A stretch of 64,000 bases of DNA from NCBI GenBank assembly GCA_019720755.1, contig CP081303.1, positions 4,026,501 to 4,090,500 of the forward strand, read 5' to 3'. Position 1 is the first letter of the stretch, and each line of letters opens with the position of its first letter. The stretch is from Prolixibacteraceae bacterium (GTDB taxonomy: Bacteria; Bacteroidota; Bacteroidia; Bacteroidales; Prolixibacteraceae). A program made the translations under genes and the position numbers. Positions 1 to 9,446 of this stretch are shown here, piece after piece. The notes under the pieces were generated by a model. That model did not search any database. It was not told the origin of the DNA and worked only from the letters and a program-made list of their open reading frames with translations.

Positions 1-63
1 TTCAGGCTCTTTTACTTCTAAAAGAGTACTTTTTTTTAGCAAACCTTTCACTTTCTCTTTCAT
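1..63 (-). CDS. N-terminus of an unknown protein, cut by the window edge
   Basis: On the minus strand an ATG at 63 opens 21 codons that run to the window edge without a stop, reading MKEKVKGLLKKSTLLEVKEPE. The lysine-rich start is plausible for a cytoplasmic protein. It lies upstream of, and on the same strand as, the DUF5686 gene but more than 270 bases further along the transcript direction, past that gene's terminator. No family can be named from so short a piece. Confidence 0.4.
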   Translation of the reverse strand, partial: MKEKVKGLLKKSTLLEVKEPE

Positions 64-292
64 AGGTTATCCTGTTTTGAATTTCTGTAAGTGGATGTCT
101 TAAGATACTAAAAAAACAAGATAAATACCTCATTTAGAGACTGTATTCTGTGTTCAATGTTTTGTGTCCCAGTAGATAGAGAGTGAGTGTATTTGTGTAA
201 ACTAGGAGTTCTAAAGGAGTCTTTTGAAATCCTACTAGATCAGGCTGATCTTATGGGGAAGTGGAACTGAATTACTTGTAAATTCAATAAGA

Positions 293-324
293 TTCAGGAT
301 ATGAATTTTAGTTCATATCCTGAA
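293..324 (-). terminator. Terminator of the DUF5686 gene
   Basis: A perfect 13-bp inverted repeat (293-305 with 312-324, 6-nt loop) lies 12 bases past the stop of the leftward gene. It is AT-rich with only a weak U-tract, so it may also act as an mRNA 3' stabiliser. Confidence 0.6.
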
Positions 325-335
325 ATATTTTATTA

Positions 336-2894
336 TTAGAAGGTAATTTCGGCTCTAAATCGGAAACCGAAGTTATCCTTACTGACCTCCAATTGATGTG
401 TCGCTCTATAAATTGTTTCAATTCTAAGGAATTGAAAGATGTTACTAATACCCGCACCAAACTCAATAAATGGTTTGTTATCTAATGAATGCATGTATGT
501 TGGCATGTCAAGACCTACAATCTGGTTCTTATCTAATCGTCCTTGAAGAATTTTTGCAGAGAATGACTCTCTCCAGTCCCACCTTTTGATCAGAGGAATG
601 TGTTTAAAAACCAATCCATTTAGATTATAGTCTAAGAATAGACTAGCAAACTGAGTACTAGCAAACTCCATGTCATTCATGGTGTTATAGTTATATCTAG
701 CAAGACCATACGTTTGATTTGCACGGTGTACTTCAAGCAGCGTGAAAGGAACTTTTCCAAATTGATACCCCGCTTCTGCTACATACTTTAGTTTTGTAAG
801 ACCAATATTGAACTTATGTTTCCATGTTGCCCTCACTTTATAATAGTTTCCTTTGTCAGAATCAATATCGTAGTTACCTGCAGTAAGTTTTACATTAATA
901 ATGGGATACAACGACCCAACGTAGTATCTTCTAAAGTAGGTTTGATCCAACTTCTCATCCCAGCTAAACCTTGTTGTTAAGGATACTTCGTTGTTTTTAT
1001 AATAGGAAACAGGTACTCCATTTTGTTCAAATGGAATATACATCCCTGAATATACTTTATGATGGGATAGATCTAATGTCGATGTTACCCCCTCTTTCCA
1101 CTCATGAATCAGGCCAACAGAAACAGACTGATCTCTTACTAATTTATCGATATCTTTTCTTGCAATGAGTGAATATAGTAGACTCTGTTCTCCTGTATTC
1201 TCTGTATTTTCTCTTAGCATTTTTATACTCCCGTTGTCACCAACTTTACTAAAATCATCTCGGTACTTAAAGGTAAGAAATCTCCAGTGATCCTTGCTTG
1301 TTCTATATTTTGCACCAAATGTATACTTAAAGTCATTGTCTTTAAAACCGTATCCAACTTGACCAGTAAGTTCTGTGTTTTTAATCAACCCCTCACTAGT
1401 TCTAACATTGGCATTTATTCTAAGTCCTTCCACTTTGTTCTTCATGAGCCAATCTGTATAGGGTCCGTAGTCAACATATTTTCCTTCTACATACCCCGTA
1501 ACCACCATCTTTGTGATTGCATCTCCTAATTTAACAGCCCAATGATTGTTTAAAGAATCTAATGCCTCCGTCACTTGTAATTCTACTTCGTCTAACTCTT
1601 CTGGCCTGAAGTGATCAAAGGAAATATCTGTTTTGTGTGGTACTGCCTTTACCGTCTTAAAATCATTTCCAGCCTCTCCAGGATTTAGTTTATTATAATG
1701 TATCTTCACATTGCTATAATCACTAAGTTGCTTCAAGTGTACCTTCTCTTTGGGAGCAAGGAAATTCTTCTCTTCATCTAAGAACTCGAAATCCGCTTCA
1801 ATCACATTATTTTTCCAAAATAGAGTAGAATCATTTATAAATTGGAACTTTTGCTTAAACTGTAGTTTATTTACAAAGTTAATCTGTGCTTCATCAGGTA
1901 ATTTCGCTTCAATTTCCATTAATGCCCACGAATCTTCTCTTACCTTAAAGTGTCCTGTAAAAAGAGCCTCAAGCTTATTTTTTGGTCTAAAGGAGACTGT
2001 ATACTCCCATCCATCATCGGTAAATAGACTATCCGTGATTAGATAACGATAGTACATCAGACCTCTTTTGCGTACAGGACTTGCAAAAGATTTTCCAAAA
2101 AGTTCGATAAAGCGATCGTAGAAATTGACCCTTGCAGTCATCTGTTCCGCATAACCACTGATATCTGCTTCTTCAAGAAATCCAATCGCTCGCTTTTTCT
2201 GATCTAACTCTTTAGAATAGTCAATATAAGGATTCTTTTGTTTGACATCATGGGTTATTCTTTCCATAAAAAGAATAGGTAATTGGTCTGACTTTGTTGA
2301 ATCTTTACTCTGGATGAATACACCAGGATGATTCTTAAACAGAGGGTTTTTTCTAATAATCTTAGAAAGATTTGTTAAGGTGGCAGTCATTTTTGTATAA
2401 GTATTATACTCTGCACTCTCAAATCTATCTGGATTGTTTTTAGACCTATTATCGCTAATATTTCTTACAATACGGAAAGCCGGGTTCTCTCTTGGTAATA
2501 TCTTCACCTCAGAAAGTTCTGTAACATCAGGTGTTAGCTTTATTATAAACTTCTTACCAATGTATTTACCAAACATGTATTTTACAATAAGCTCCCTCTT
2601 ATCATAGCCTATTGCAGATACTAGTATTGTATCTTTAGTTGATAAATTAGTTAATAAGAAATTTCCATCCAGGTCCGTTGTTGTACCTGTCATTTTGCCT
2701 TTGATCATCATGTTTACAAAAGGGATAACCTCCTTTGTTCTAGCATCTTTTACGACCCCATTAATCTTGATCCTATTTTTTGGTTTTCTAGCTTTTTTTT
2801 GTGCGTAACCTTGAAAACAAAATAGAATGGATAAAAACAGTGCGGTAAAAATAAATGTGAAGTGTCTACTCAATTGAATATTCAGTTTTTTCAT
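336..2894 (-). CDS. DUF5686 family outer-membrane protein with carboxypeptidase-regulatory-like domain
   Basis: The protein is about 852 aa from the ATG at 2894. This start is preferred to the ATG 11 codons upstream because MKKLNIQLSRHF leads directly into a signal peptide ending near GYAQ. After the signal comes a CarboxypepD_reg-like beta-sandwich (around residues 40-120, INGVVKDARTKEVIPFVN), as found at the start of SusC-type receptors. A long region typical of DUF5686 follows, then alternating-hydrophobicity strands to a terminal Phe (FRFRAEITF), the mark of an outer-membrane barrel. There is no TonB plug, so it is not a SusC paralogue. DUF5686 proteins are common in Bacteroidota and their function is not established. 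It appears monocistronic, with its own terminator. Confidence 0.8.
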   Translation of the reverse strand: MKKLNIQLSRHFTFIFTALFLSILFCFQGYAQKKARKPKNRIKINGVVKDARTKEVIPFVNMMIKGKMTGTTTDLDGNFLLTNLSTKDTILVSAIGYDKRELIVKYMFGKYIGKKFIIKLTPDVTELSEVKILPRENPAFRIVRNISDNRSKNNPDRFESAEYNTYTKMTATLTNLSKIIRKNPLFKNHPGVFIQSKDSTKSDQLPILFMERITHDVKQKNPYIDYSKELDQKKRAIGFLEEADISGYAEQMTARVNFYDRFIELFGKSFASPVRKRGLMYYRYLITDSLFTDDGWEYTVSFRPKNKLEALFTGHFKVREDSWALMEIEAKLPDEAQINFVNKLQFKQKFQFINDSTLFWKNNVIEADFEFLDEEKNFLAPKEKVHLKQLSDYSNVKIHYNKLNPGEAGNDFKTVKAVPHKTDISFDHFRPEELDEVELQVTEALDSLNNHWAVKLGDAITKMVVTGYVEGKYVDYGPYTDWLMKNKVEGLRINANVRTSEGLIKNTELTGQVGYGFKDNDFKYTFGAKYRTSKDHWRFLTFKYRDDFSKVGDNGSIKMLRENTENTGEQSLLYSLIARKDIDKLVRDQSVSVGLIHEWKEGVTSTLDLSHHKVYSGMYIPFEQNGVPVSYYKNNEVSLTTRFSWDEKLDQTYFRRYYVGSLYPIINVKLTAGNYDIDSDKGNYYKVRATWKHKFNIGLTKLKYVAEAGYQFGKVPFTLLEVHRANQTYGLARYNYNTMNDMEFASTQFASLFLDYNLNGLVFKHIPLIKRWDWRESFSAKILQGRLDKNQIVGLDMPTYMHSLDNKPFIEFGAGISNIFQFLRIETIYRATHQLEVSKDNFGFRFRAEITF

Positions 2895-3001
2895 GTGAAA
2901 CACATATATGTATATAGGTGAATGCAAAAAAACAAAAAAAAATATTTTTCTGTTTATCTATTGGTAAGTATTTTTCAATAAATATTAATTCTTTCTCTCT
3001 G

Positions 3002-3009
3002 TATTTTTG
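3002..3009 (+). promoter_or_regulatory. -7 promoter element
   Basis: TATTTTTG matches the Bacteroidota -7 consensus TAnnTTTG, 67 bases before the flavin reductase ATG. No TTTG -33 element lies at the usual distance. Confidence 0.4.
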
Positions 3010-3076
3010 CATTTTAACAAATTAAGGGGCCTGATTTCATTATCTTTGAGTTCTGAATAAAAATGAGTTTTGTCAT

Positions 3077-3664
3077 ATGGGAAAAGTAAATTGGAAACCT
3101 GGAAATATGGTTTATCCACTTCCAGCTGCACTTATATCATGCGGATGGAACGAAGAGAACTATAATTTAATCACCATATCTTGGACAGGAACAGTATGTA
3201 CAAACCCTCCTATGGTCTATATTTCTGTTCGACCAGAACGTCATAGCTATGATTTGATAAAAGAATCTGGTGAGTTTGTTATTAATTTAACAACCAAGTC
3301 TATGGCGAAAGAGACAGATTGGTGTGGTGTTAAGTCAGGTAAAGATTTCAATAAATTTAAAGAGACTGGCTTGACTCCAATTGCAGGGGAACAGGTTAAA
3401 GCCCCAATAGTGAAGGAGTCTCCTATCTCTATTGAATGTAAAGTGAAAGAGATTGTCTCGTTAGGCTCTCATGATATGTTTATTGCAGATGTGGTGAATG
3501 TGGTCGCCGATGAGGCTTACCTCGATCCAGAGACTGGTAGCTTCGATCTCTCTAAGGCAGAGCCTATAGCCTATTCGCATGGGCACTACTTCGCTTTAGG
3601 TGAAGGATTAGGTCGTTTTGGACATAGCGTTCAAAAGAAAAAGAATATAAAACGAAAGAAATAA
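3077..3664 (+). CDS. Flavin reductase-like FMN-binding protein
   Basis: The protein is 195 aa with the flavin reductase-like (flavoredoxin) split-barrel fold. The N-terminal MGKVNWKPGNMVYPLPAALISCG, the central TISWTGTVCTNPPMVYISVRPERHSY and the GEFVINL motif are typical of this family, which binds FMN and passes electrons to partner proteins or oxygen. It has no signal peptide and is therefore cytoplasmic. The C-terminus is a lysine-rich tail. The electron donor and acceptor cannot be inferred, because the neighbouring genes are unrelated. Confidence 0.85.
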   Translation: MGKVNWKPGNMVYPLPAALISCGWNEENYNLITISWTGTVCTNPPMVYISVRPERHSYDLIKESGEFVINLTTKSMAKETDWCGVKSGKDFNKFKETGLTPIAGEQVKAPIVKESPISIECKVKEIVSLGSHDMFIADVVNVVADEAYLDPETGSFDLSKAEPIAYSHGHYFALGEGLGRFGHSVQKKKNIKRKK

Positions 3665-3755
3665 TAAATTAACCTGCTAAGTTGTAACTAAAGTCATATA
3701 GATTTTGTCATATAAGTGTAATTTTAGAATCTCTTTTTTTAAAAAGTAAATACTT

Positions 3756-5852
3756 ATGAAATCGAAACTACTAGCAGGTGCATTGATCCTTTTAAGCATG
3801 AGTGCATGTACTGAAAAAAAACAAAGTTTGGACAATCCGTTGTTAGAAACATGGACAACTCCTTATCAAACCCCACCTTTTTCTAAGATCAAACCAGAAC
3901 ATTATCGTCCTGCTTTTGATATTGCCATTAAAGAGGCAAAAGAAGAGGTAGATGCAATAATTAACTCTAAAGAGAATCCTACTTTTGAGAATACAATTGT
4001 TGCATTATCTAACTCAGGAGAAAGACTGGGTCGTATTTTATCTATTGCTTATAATTTAGATAGTTCAAATACTTCTCCTGAATTACAAGGTTTCTTGAAA
4101 GATATAAACCCTCTTTTATCTGATTTTAATAGCTATAGAAGCTTAAATGAGGATCTTTTTAAAAGAGTAAAAGCTGTTTATGAAAATCCAGGAAATCTAA
4201 ATGATGAACAAAAAAAGCTTCTAGAAGATACTTACATTGGCTTTGTTCGTAGTGGTGCAGAATTAGATGAAAAAGCAAAATTACTTTTTGCTGAAGTGAA
4301 TAAATCACTTTCTGAAAATAGTCTAAAATTCGGTCAAAATGATCTTCATGAAACCAATGAATATTCTATGTTGGTGGAAGACGAAGGGGCACTAGATGGT
4401 TTACCTCAGTTTGCTAAAGATGCTGCAGCTGAAGCAGCAAAAGAGGCTGGAAAAGAAGGTTGGTTATTTACGATGCATGGTCCTTCTGTTGGTCCTTTCT
4501 TAAAGTATGCTGACAACCGTGAGTTGAGAGAAAAACTGTATCGTATGTATACTTCATTGGCATATCATGACAATGAATATAACAATACGGAAGTGATTCG
4601 TAACATGGTGAACTTAAGACTTGAGAAAGCAAAACTCTTAGGCTATGAGAACTATGCTTCGTTCCAATTAGAGCGTCGTATGGCTGAAAGTCCAGAAAAA
4701 GTGATGAGCTTCTTGAATCAACTTCATGAGAAGTCGAAGCCTGCTGCCCAAAAAGAGTATCAAGAGGTGTTGGCTTTTGCTAAGAAGAGTGGTTTCAATG
4801 GGGAGTTACAAAGATGGGACTGGTCTTATTACACAGAAAAGTTGATGCAAGAGAAGTATGGTTTCAATGAACAAGATATTAAACCTTACTTCGAATTATC
4901 TAAAGTAAAAGAGGGTGTGTTCACACTTGCTAATAAGTTGTATGGAATCACTTTCAAAAAGAATAATACCATTGATAAATACCATCCTGAAGTAGACTCT
5001 TATGAGGTATATGATAAAGATGGTTCGTTGTTGGCTATCCTTTACCTAGATTTCTTCCCTCGTAAGAGCAAGAGCTCTGGTGCTTGGATGACCACTTATC
5101 GTGATGAGAAAATCGAAAATGGAAAACGTGTGATTCCATTTGTGTCTTTGGTTACAAACTTCACAAAACCTACAAAGGACACTCCTTCTCTTTTGACTTT
5201 TAGAGAAGTGACCACTTTCCTTCACGAATTTGGACATGGTCTACATGGTATGTTTGCAAACACAACTTATGATGCACTATCAGGTACTAGTGTATACCGT
5301 GACTTCGTAGAGCTTCCATCTCAAGTACTAGAGAACTGGGGACCAGAGAAAGAGTGGTTAGATCTTTTTGCAGTTCACTACCAAACTGGAGAAAAAATTC
5401 CAGCAGAGTTAGTGAAAAAATTGATCAGATCTCAAAATTACCTTGCTGGTTATTTGTCTGAAAGACAACTTAGCTTTGGTATGAACGATATGAATTGGCA
5501 CTCTATTACAGAACCTTTTTCTGGAGATGTAAAAGAGATGGAAGACAGAGCAATGTCTCCAATGGAGCTGTTCCCTTCTATCAAAGGTAGCTGTTTTAGT
5601 ACTGCTTTTGGTCATATCTTTGCAGGTGGTTATGCTTCTGGATACTATGGATACAAATGGGCTGAGGTCTTAGATGCGGATGCTTTTAATGTATTCAAAG
5701 AAGAAGGTCTTTTCAACAAAGAGACAGCATCTCGCTTTAGATCTACTATTCTTGAAAAAGGTGGTACAGAACATCCAATGAAACTATATATTGATTTCAA
5801 AGGATCTGAGCCTTCTGTGGATGCTCTTTTGAAAAGAAGTGGATTGTTATAA
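3756..5852 (+). CDS. dcp: M3 family peptidyl-dipeptidase, lipoprotein
   Basis: This 698-aa zinc metallopeptidase has the M3 motif HEFGHGLH, with His490, Glu491 and His494 as zinc and catalytic residues. The third ligand Glu lies about 25 residues later in VELPSQVLENW. The length fits Dcp-type dipeptidyl carboxypeptidases, which release C-terminal dipeptides. A lipoprotein signal (LLSMSAC, Cys18) predicts a membrane-anchored periplasmic enzyme, as in other Bacteroidota Dcp homologues. It starts 91 bases after the flavin reductase and has a terminator-like hairpin behind it. Oligopeptidase A is the closest alternative, but it is normally cytoplasmic. Confidence 0.9.
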   Translation: MKSKLLAGALILLSMSACTEKKQSLDNPLLETWTTPYQTPPFSKIKPEHYRPAFDIAIKEAKEEVDAIINSKENPTFENTIVALSNSGERLGRILSIAYNLDSSNTSPELQGFLKDINPLLSDFNSYRSLNEDLFKRVKAVYENPGNLNDEQKKLLEDTYIGFVRSGAELDEKAKLLFAEVNKSLSENSLKFGQNDLHETNEYSMLVEDEGALDGLPQFAKDAAAEAAKEAGKEGWLFTMHGPSVGPFLKYADNRELREKLYRMYTSLAYHDNEYNNTEVIRNMVNLRLEKAKLLGYENYASFQLERRMAESPEKVMSFLNQLHEKSKPAAQKEYQEVLAFAKKSGFNGELQRWDWSYYTEKLMQEKYGFNEQDIKPYFELSKVKEGVFTLANKLYGITFKKNNTIDKYHPEVDSYEVYDKDGSLLAILYLDFFPRKSKSSGAWMTTYRDEKIENGKRVIPFVSLVTNFTKPTKDTPSLLTFREVTTFLHEFGHGLHGMFANTTYDALSGTSVYRDFVELPSQVLENWGPEKEWLDLFAVHYQTGEKIPAELVKKLIRSQNYLAGYLSERQLSFGMNDMNWHSITEPFSGDVKEMEDRAMSPMELFPSIKGSCFSTAFGHIFAGGYASGYYGYKWAEVLDADAFNVFKEEGLFNKETASRFRSTILEKGGTEHPMKLYIDFKGSEPSVDALLKRSGLL

Positions 5853-5880
5853 CCATTTGAATAATACAATATTACAATAT

Positions 5881-5918
5881 AGGGAGATCAGTTTTCTGGT
5901 TTCCCTTTTTTTGATTCA
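5881..5918 (+). terminator. Terminator of the M3 peptidase gene
   Basis: AGGGAGATCAG, a TTTT loop, then CTGGTTTCCCT forms a stem with some G-U pairs and runs into a T7 tract about 30 bases past the stop. Confidence 0.65.
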
Positions 5919-6509
5919 ATTTTCTTGAAATCATCGACTTCAATGCCTCTAATAAACAAGTGCGATCCATTTAGATTTGAGTTGTATGGACGTTGTGGTG
6001 GTTTTATGCAAACAAAATGACCTCTCTAAATACTACTTCTTTCTTGTTTGATAGTGGGTTTGTCCATGGTTTGTTCATCCTTTGTCCATGGTTTGTCCAT
6101 CGATTCTCCATCGATTCGGTGGCTGAACCATGAACGAAACTCGAATGAAGGATGGATAATAGAGCCTTTAAATCCCCTTTGTTCCATACCCAATGTATCT
6201 TGATGCCTTTGACTGTATTGAGATATTGAAAGAAAAGATCGAGATTGCTTATCCTACTTCTGTTTTGAGTTTACTCAACAACCTCTAAAAGACTCAAGTA
6301 TAACGTGAGAAGTGATGGTATGGAGCAACAAGGAGCCATCTATTGTAATGTTTCTTTGAATAAATTATATCTTCAGTTCTTATAATATTGATTGTATATT
6401 TGTCTCTATTTTCCTATTTGTTCTTTATTTTTATCTCGCAGCTTGCCTTTCAAAGTTTCAAACTTTTAAAGGGAGTTCATTTTTGATATCTCTTTATCTT
6501 TTAACATAA
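5919..6509. other. Intergenic region with an 11-bp repeat array
   Basis: There is no credible gene here. It contains the repeat array at 6059-6160 and a TATATTTG -7-like box at 6395-6402 pointing at the LamG remnant. Two short open stretches (minus strand 5888-6025, plus strand 6193-6288) read somewhat like protein but are too short to call. The region looks like decayed accessory DNA. Confidence 0.5.
6059..6160. repeat. 11-bp-period repeat array with inverted arm
   Basis: Consecutive 11-mers from 6059 read TTTGTCCATGG, TTTGTTCATCC, TTTGTCCATGG, TTTGTCCATCG, ATTCTCCATCG. From 6128 the complementary orientation appears: CCATGAACGAA, ACTCGAATGAA, GGATGGATAAT. The first of these resembles the reverse complement of the unit. 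The array is intergenic. The same architecture with an unrelated unit occurs at 33262-33331. Confidence 0.75.
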
Positions 6510-6887
6510 ATGGTAACTGAATCGCGTGATAAATATAAAATAATACGAGTAGCTCATTTAGTGTATTGTTGTGTTTTAGTCATGATATTACAAGTATGCC
6601 CTACACTCCTTAATGCGCAAACTAGTAACATTAGTCCAAGTAATCGGGTTGTTCTTCACAAGGTTCAGGAAGTAGTAAATGAAGACAATAGTACTGAATA
6701 TCTGTTTAATGGAGAAGACTCTTACATCTCGATACAATCTGATTCTAAAATAGATAAGGCGTTATCCTTTGTTGCTTGGATACAGCCTTGGGACTTATTG
6801 AATAAGAATATGTCGATCTTTGGTATGACGGATCGATTTTGGTTTCGAACCACTCTTATCGATATATGCGAAGAAAGCACGTTGTAG
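6510..6887 (+). pseudogene. 5' remnant of a secreted LamG/concanavalin-like protein
   Basis: The frame is 125 codons. It starts with a hydrophobic signal segment ending near LLNAQ and continues into the beginning of a laminin-G/concanavalin-type beta-sandwich (YLFNGEDSYISIQSDSKIDKALSFVAWIQPWD). Such domains are normally about 150-200 residues, so only the first strands are present. The frame then runs into the antisense of the 3' end of the leftward gene at 6795-7586, and its last 15 or so residues look like read-through of that strand. The gene has almost certainly lost its 3' part. Confidence 0.65.
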
Positions 6888-7586
6888 TGTAACATCTTTA
6901 GATGCCGAGCCTATCACGGCTTTATAACTGGTGTAGGTTGTGTTTTTATGAAGTACTTTCCCTTGAAGATATCCACAATATGCATTCGTATTTTGAACAA
7001 AGTTATAGGATGCAGGGAACTCTACTCCTAAAAATAGTCCTGTCTTTTTAGCGTATAATGGTTGTCCTAAGCCAGGCTTCCATTGTGCCGGTGCAAGAGA
7101 TGTAATTTTTCTCTCTTTGTAGGGCTGAAATATATCTTTGTTTTTCAGAATATCTACGTCTATTCTTTCAAGAGTAATCTCTTTGGTTGTTTTGATCTTA
7201 AGATATTTTCGAATAAAAGGATCTTCTTTGCTTACATTATAGTGTATTTCGATCTCTAGACCATGCTCTTCGTTTTTCAAATAGGCCGTGAGAGTATACT
7301 TGTCCTCTTTCACAATATTATCGCATATAAAGTCTTTGTTCGTCAGAAAGGTATCTTCACTATCTATATCTACATCTTTAGATAGGCGTAGTTGGAAGTC
7401 ATAATTTAAGGATGTAATTAGCTTCTCTTTTTTCTGTTTGTTACGAATACTTTTTGAGGAGAATATACCCTCTTTTAGCTCAAATGATCGTTGAATAAAC
7501 TTGTTGCCAATCGTGTAATCCTTGGCATCTACCCTCCATATGGTTGTAAGTAGCAGAAGACAGGTTATTATGTGTTTCGTTCTCAT
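6795..7586 (-). pseudogene. 5' remnant of a secreted glycoside-hydrolase-like gene
   Basis: The frame is 263 codons with a clear signal peptide (MRTKHIITCLLLLTTIWRVDA). A beta-sandwich-like region follows, ending in the segments PAQWKPGLGQPLY, FLGVEFPASYNF and QRAFFAYIDKSG. These resemble the N-terminal domain that precedes the catalytic barrel in alpha-galactosidase-like enzymes of Bacteroidota. No barrel follows. The last 15 or so codons (after about GSKPK) lie antisense to the truncated LamG gene and look like junction sequence. I infer a truncated gene; a free-standing beta-sandwich protein is the alternative. Confidence 0.55.
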
Positions 7587-8066
7587 TATTTAATTATTAG
7601 AATTAGTTAAATCATGAATACGAATATTTAAATAATTGCATATCTAGTGATTATCTATTTGTTCATTAAATAGATTCATTTGTACAAGGTGTTGATTTAT
7701 AGGTGTCTGTGTTGGTGTTTGGTATGACAAGAGTTATTTCTTTTCTGAGATTTAAGATACCTTTTTTGTATCTAATATATATATTTCAAGAGAACTTCTA
7801 TTGTGCGAAGCCCCATGTTTATGTGTTATAATTAATCATTCGCACTGTGTTTTATTATTATCAATTATTGTAGAGTAGATTGATATGAAAGCTATTATAA
7901 TTCCTTTATGGGAAATATATCACCCAAGAAATAGATGTTCATCTTTTAAATTAAGATGCTGATATCATTAAATATACTTGGATAAAAGATTATTGTCAAT
8001 ATTATGTTATTAATAGTCGAATCTATTTGATACATTTTATATCTTTACCATTACCAACAAACTCTT
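7587..8066. other. Intergenic, nothing recognised
   Basis: This is an AT-rich stretch between the divergently oriented remnant and the SPOR gene. I see no open frame of note, no strong hairpin and no exact promoter match. TATCTTTA at 8040 is a near match to a -7 element, 27 bases before the SPOR gene. Confidence 0.5.
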
Positions 8067-8585
8067 ATGAATATGTTACCAGAGGAGAAACAGCTTCTCG
8101 AGGAAAGAAAAAAACTCCGTGAGAAAGCGATATTGAATGAAATGTCTCGATTGAAGTCAAAAAATACGAAACTATACCGGAGGTCTAAAATATTCATGGC
8201 AATAAGTGTGCTACTGGTCATTGTTGCCGGAGTTGTCATTTATTCTTTTAGAATGTATTTGGAGACTAGTGAACAGTATAAAATACCTGTGAATAAACAG
8301 AACAAACAGGTTTTGGAGCACCAATTTGCGGAGGTTTATTTTAGAATTCAGATAGGAGCTTATCTGACGAGAAATAATGAGTTGTTATCTGGAGATAGTG
8401 AACTTGTATCTGTGGATGAATTTATTGATGACAGATATCGATATTTTATTGGAAAACATAAAACACTTCAACAGGCAACTTTGCAAGCTGAAGCATTAAA
8501 AGAACATGGTTTTCAAGATGCTTTTATTGTTCCTTTTAAAGACAAAAAACCAACTGATTGGAAAGTTGTGTGGAGTGAGCTGTAA
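8067..8585 (+). CDS. SPOR domain membrane protein
   Basis: This 172-aa protein begins with a charged, probably helical cytoplasmic segment (residues 5-40). A single transmembrane helix follows (about 42-62, IFMAISVLLVIVAGVVIYSF), then a periplasmic SPOR domain (about 90-165: FRIQIGAYL, YFIGKHKTLQQATLQAEALKEHGF, FIVPF). SPOR domains bind denuded septal peptidoglycan glycans, and topology and size fit a divisome or envelope accessory protein. No cell-division genes lie nearby, so the exact role is open. Confidence 0.8.
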   Translation: MNMLPEEKQLLEERKKLREKAILNEMSRLKSKNTKLYRRSKIFMAISVLLVIVAGVVIYSFRMYLETSEQYKIPVNKQNKQVLEHQFAEVYFRIQIGAYLTRNNELLSGDSELVSVDEFIDDRYRYFIGKHKTLQQATLQAEALKEHGFQDAFIVPFKDKKPTDWKVVWSEL

Positions 8586-8612
8586 ATACGATAAGTTATT
8601 TTAAATAGTTGC

Positions 8613-9236
8613 CTATTTTTGATCCTCTTTTCTCCTCTTTAGAGGTATGCGGTAGAGTAACTTAATCGTAAATGGTCTTGCAGTGTAAGATTGTTGGTAT
8701 CCTTGTTTTGATTTCTTTGCTACCAAATCATTTAAGCCATAACTGAGTTTTAGCCCAATCGCACTTGTTCCTATATCTTTAGCGACGCCAAAATTAATAG
8801 CGTACTTCAGCTTATCACTATTGAGTATATCTTTGTTATTTAACAACATCCGATATTCTGCACCGATTGATATGTCCCACTTGCCTGTAGGAGACATGAC
8901 AAGTTCAATAGGAATAGTGATGAAACTGCTGTTTAATGTCTCGTTTGATTCTGGAGCAATCGGGCCATTATAAGTTATATCATATTGGTTGAAATCAAAA
9001 CCAATCCCTGCTTTTAGGCTTAATAATCTTTTAAAATCATATTGAATATATCCATCAATCCCTGCAGAAATTCCATTGCTGTTCTGAGAACCACTCTTCC
9101 CTTCAAGGTGTGTGACTCCGACCTGTGGGGTGACTCCCACCTGTACTTGTGCCTTTGCAATATTAAGAAATAGAACTAGAGATATTGCAAATAAGAACAA
9201 ACATCGACTTATGTGAAACAAAATACTTCTTACCAT
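8613..9236 (-). CDS. Outer-membrane beta-barrel protein of the PorT type
   Basis: This 207-aa protein has a signal peptide ending near IAKAQ. Alternating amphipathic strands follow, with glycine-rich turns typical of the small 8-strand OMP_b-brl/PorT-like families. Examples are GISAGIDGYIQYDFKRLLSLKAG and WDISIGAEYRMLL. Just after the cleavage site VGVTPQVGVT shows a short in-frame duplication. It is convergent with the SPOR gene, with only 27 bases between the stops. No specific function can be inferred. Confidence 0.7.
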   Translation of the reverse strand: MVRSILFHISRCLFLFAISLVLFLNIAKAQVQVGVTPQVGVTHLEGKSGSQNSNGISAGIDGYIQYDFKRLLSLKAGIGFDFNQYDITYNGPIAPESNETLNSSFITIPIELVMSPTGKWDISIGAEYRMLLNNKDILNSDKLKYAINFGVAKDIGTSAIGLKLSYGLNDLVAKKSKQGYQQSYTARPFTIKLLYRIPLKRRKEDQK

Positions 9237-9446
9237 ATAGTATAAAGTTTGTTTTAACTTAGAGATTGAAGAAAGATATGTGACTTTTAATTAATTAAAC
9301 TATTTTTAAACAGTGGTATATAAATCAGTCAAAGGATACATATCAATGCATAAAAGTAACATATTTAAGTGATTTATAAAATAGATGAGACAATTAGATG
9401 CATTAAATTATGTTGCTTAGAAACAAATAAACCTAAGGATATTTAG

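Noticed and set aside
5888-6025. Minus-strand open stretch ending in LNGSHLFIRGIEVDDFKKIE and a short tail
   Set aside because: No start codon in frame and it overlaps the peptidase terminator; possibly a gene remnant but unsupported.
6059-6160. CRISPR array
   Set aside because: Units are 11 bp with no spacers and no cas genes are present.
6193-6288. Short frame MYLDAFDCIEILKEKIEIAY and onward, 31 codons
   Set aside because: It reads like protein but is too short, has no promoter or homology I can name, and sits in decayed DNA.
6795-7586. Calling this a complete small secreted protein
   Set aside because: The conserved beta-sandwich part ends abruptly and the last residues are antisense to another truncated gene, so truncation is the better reading.
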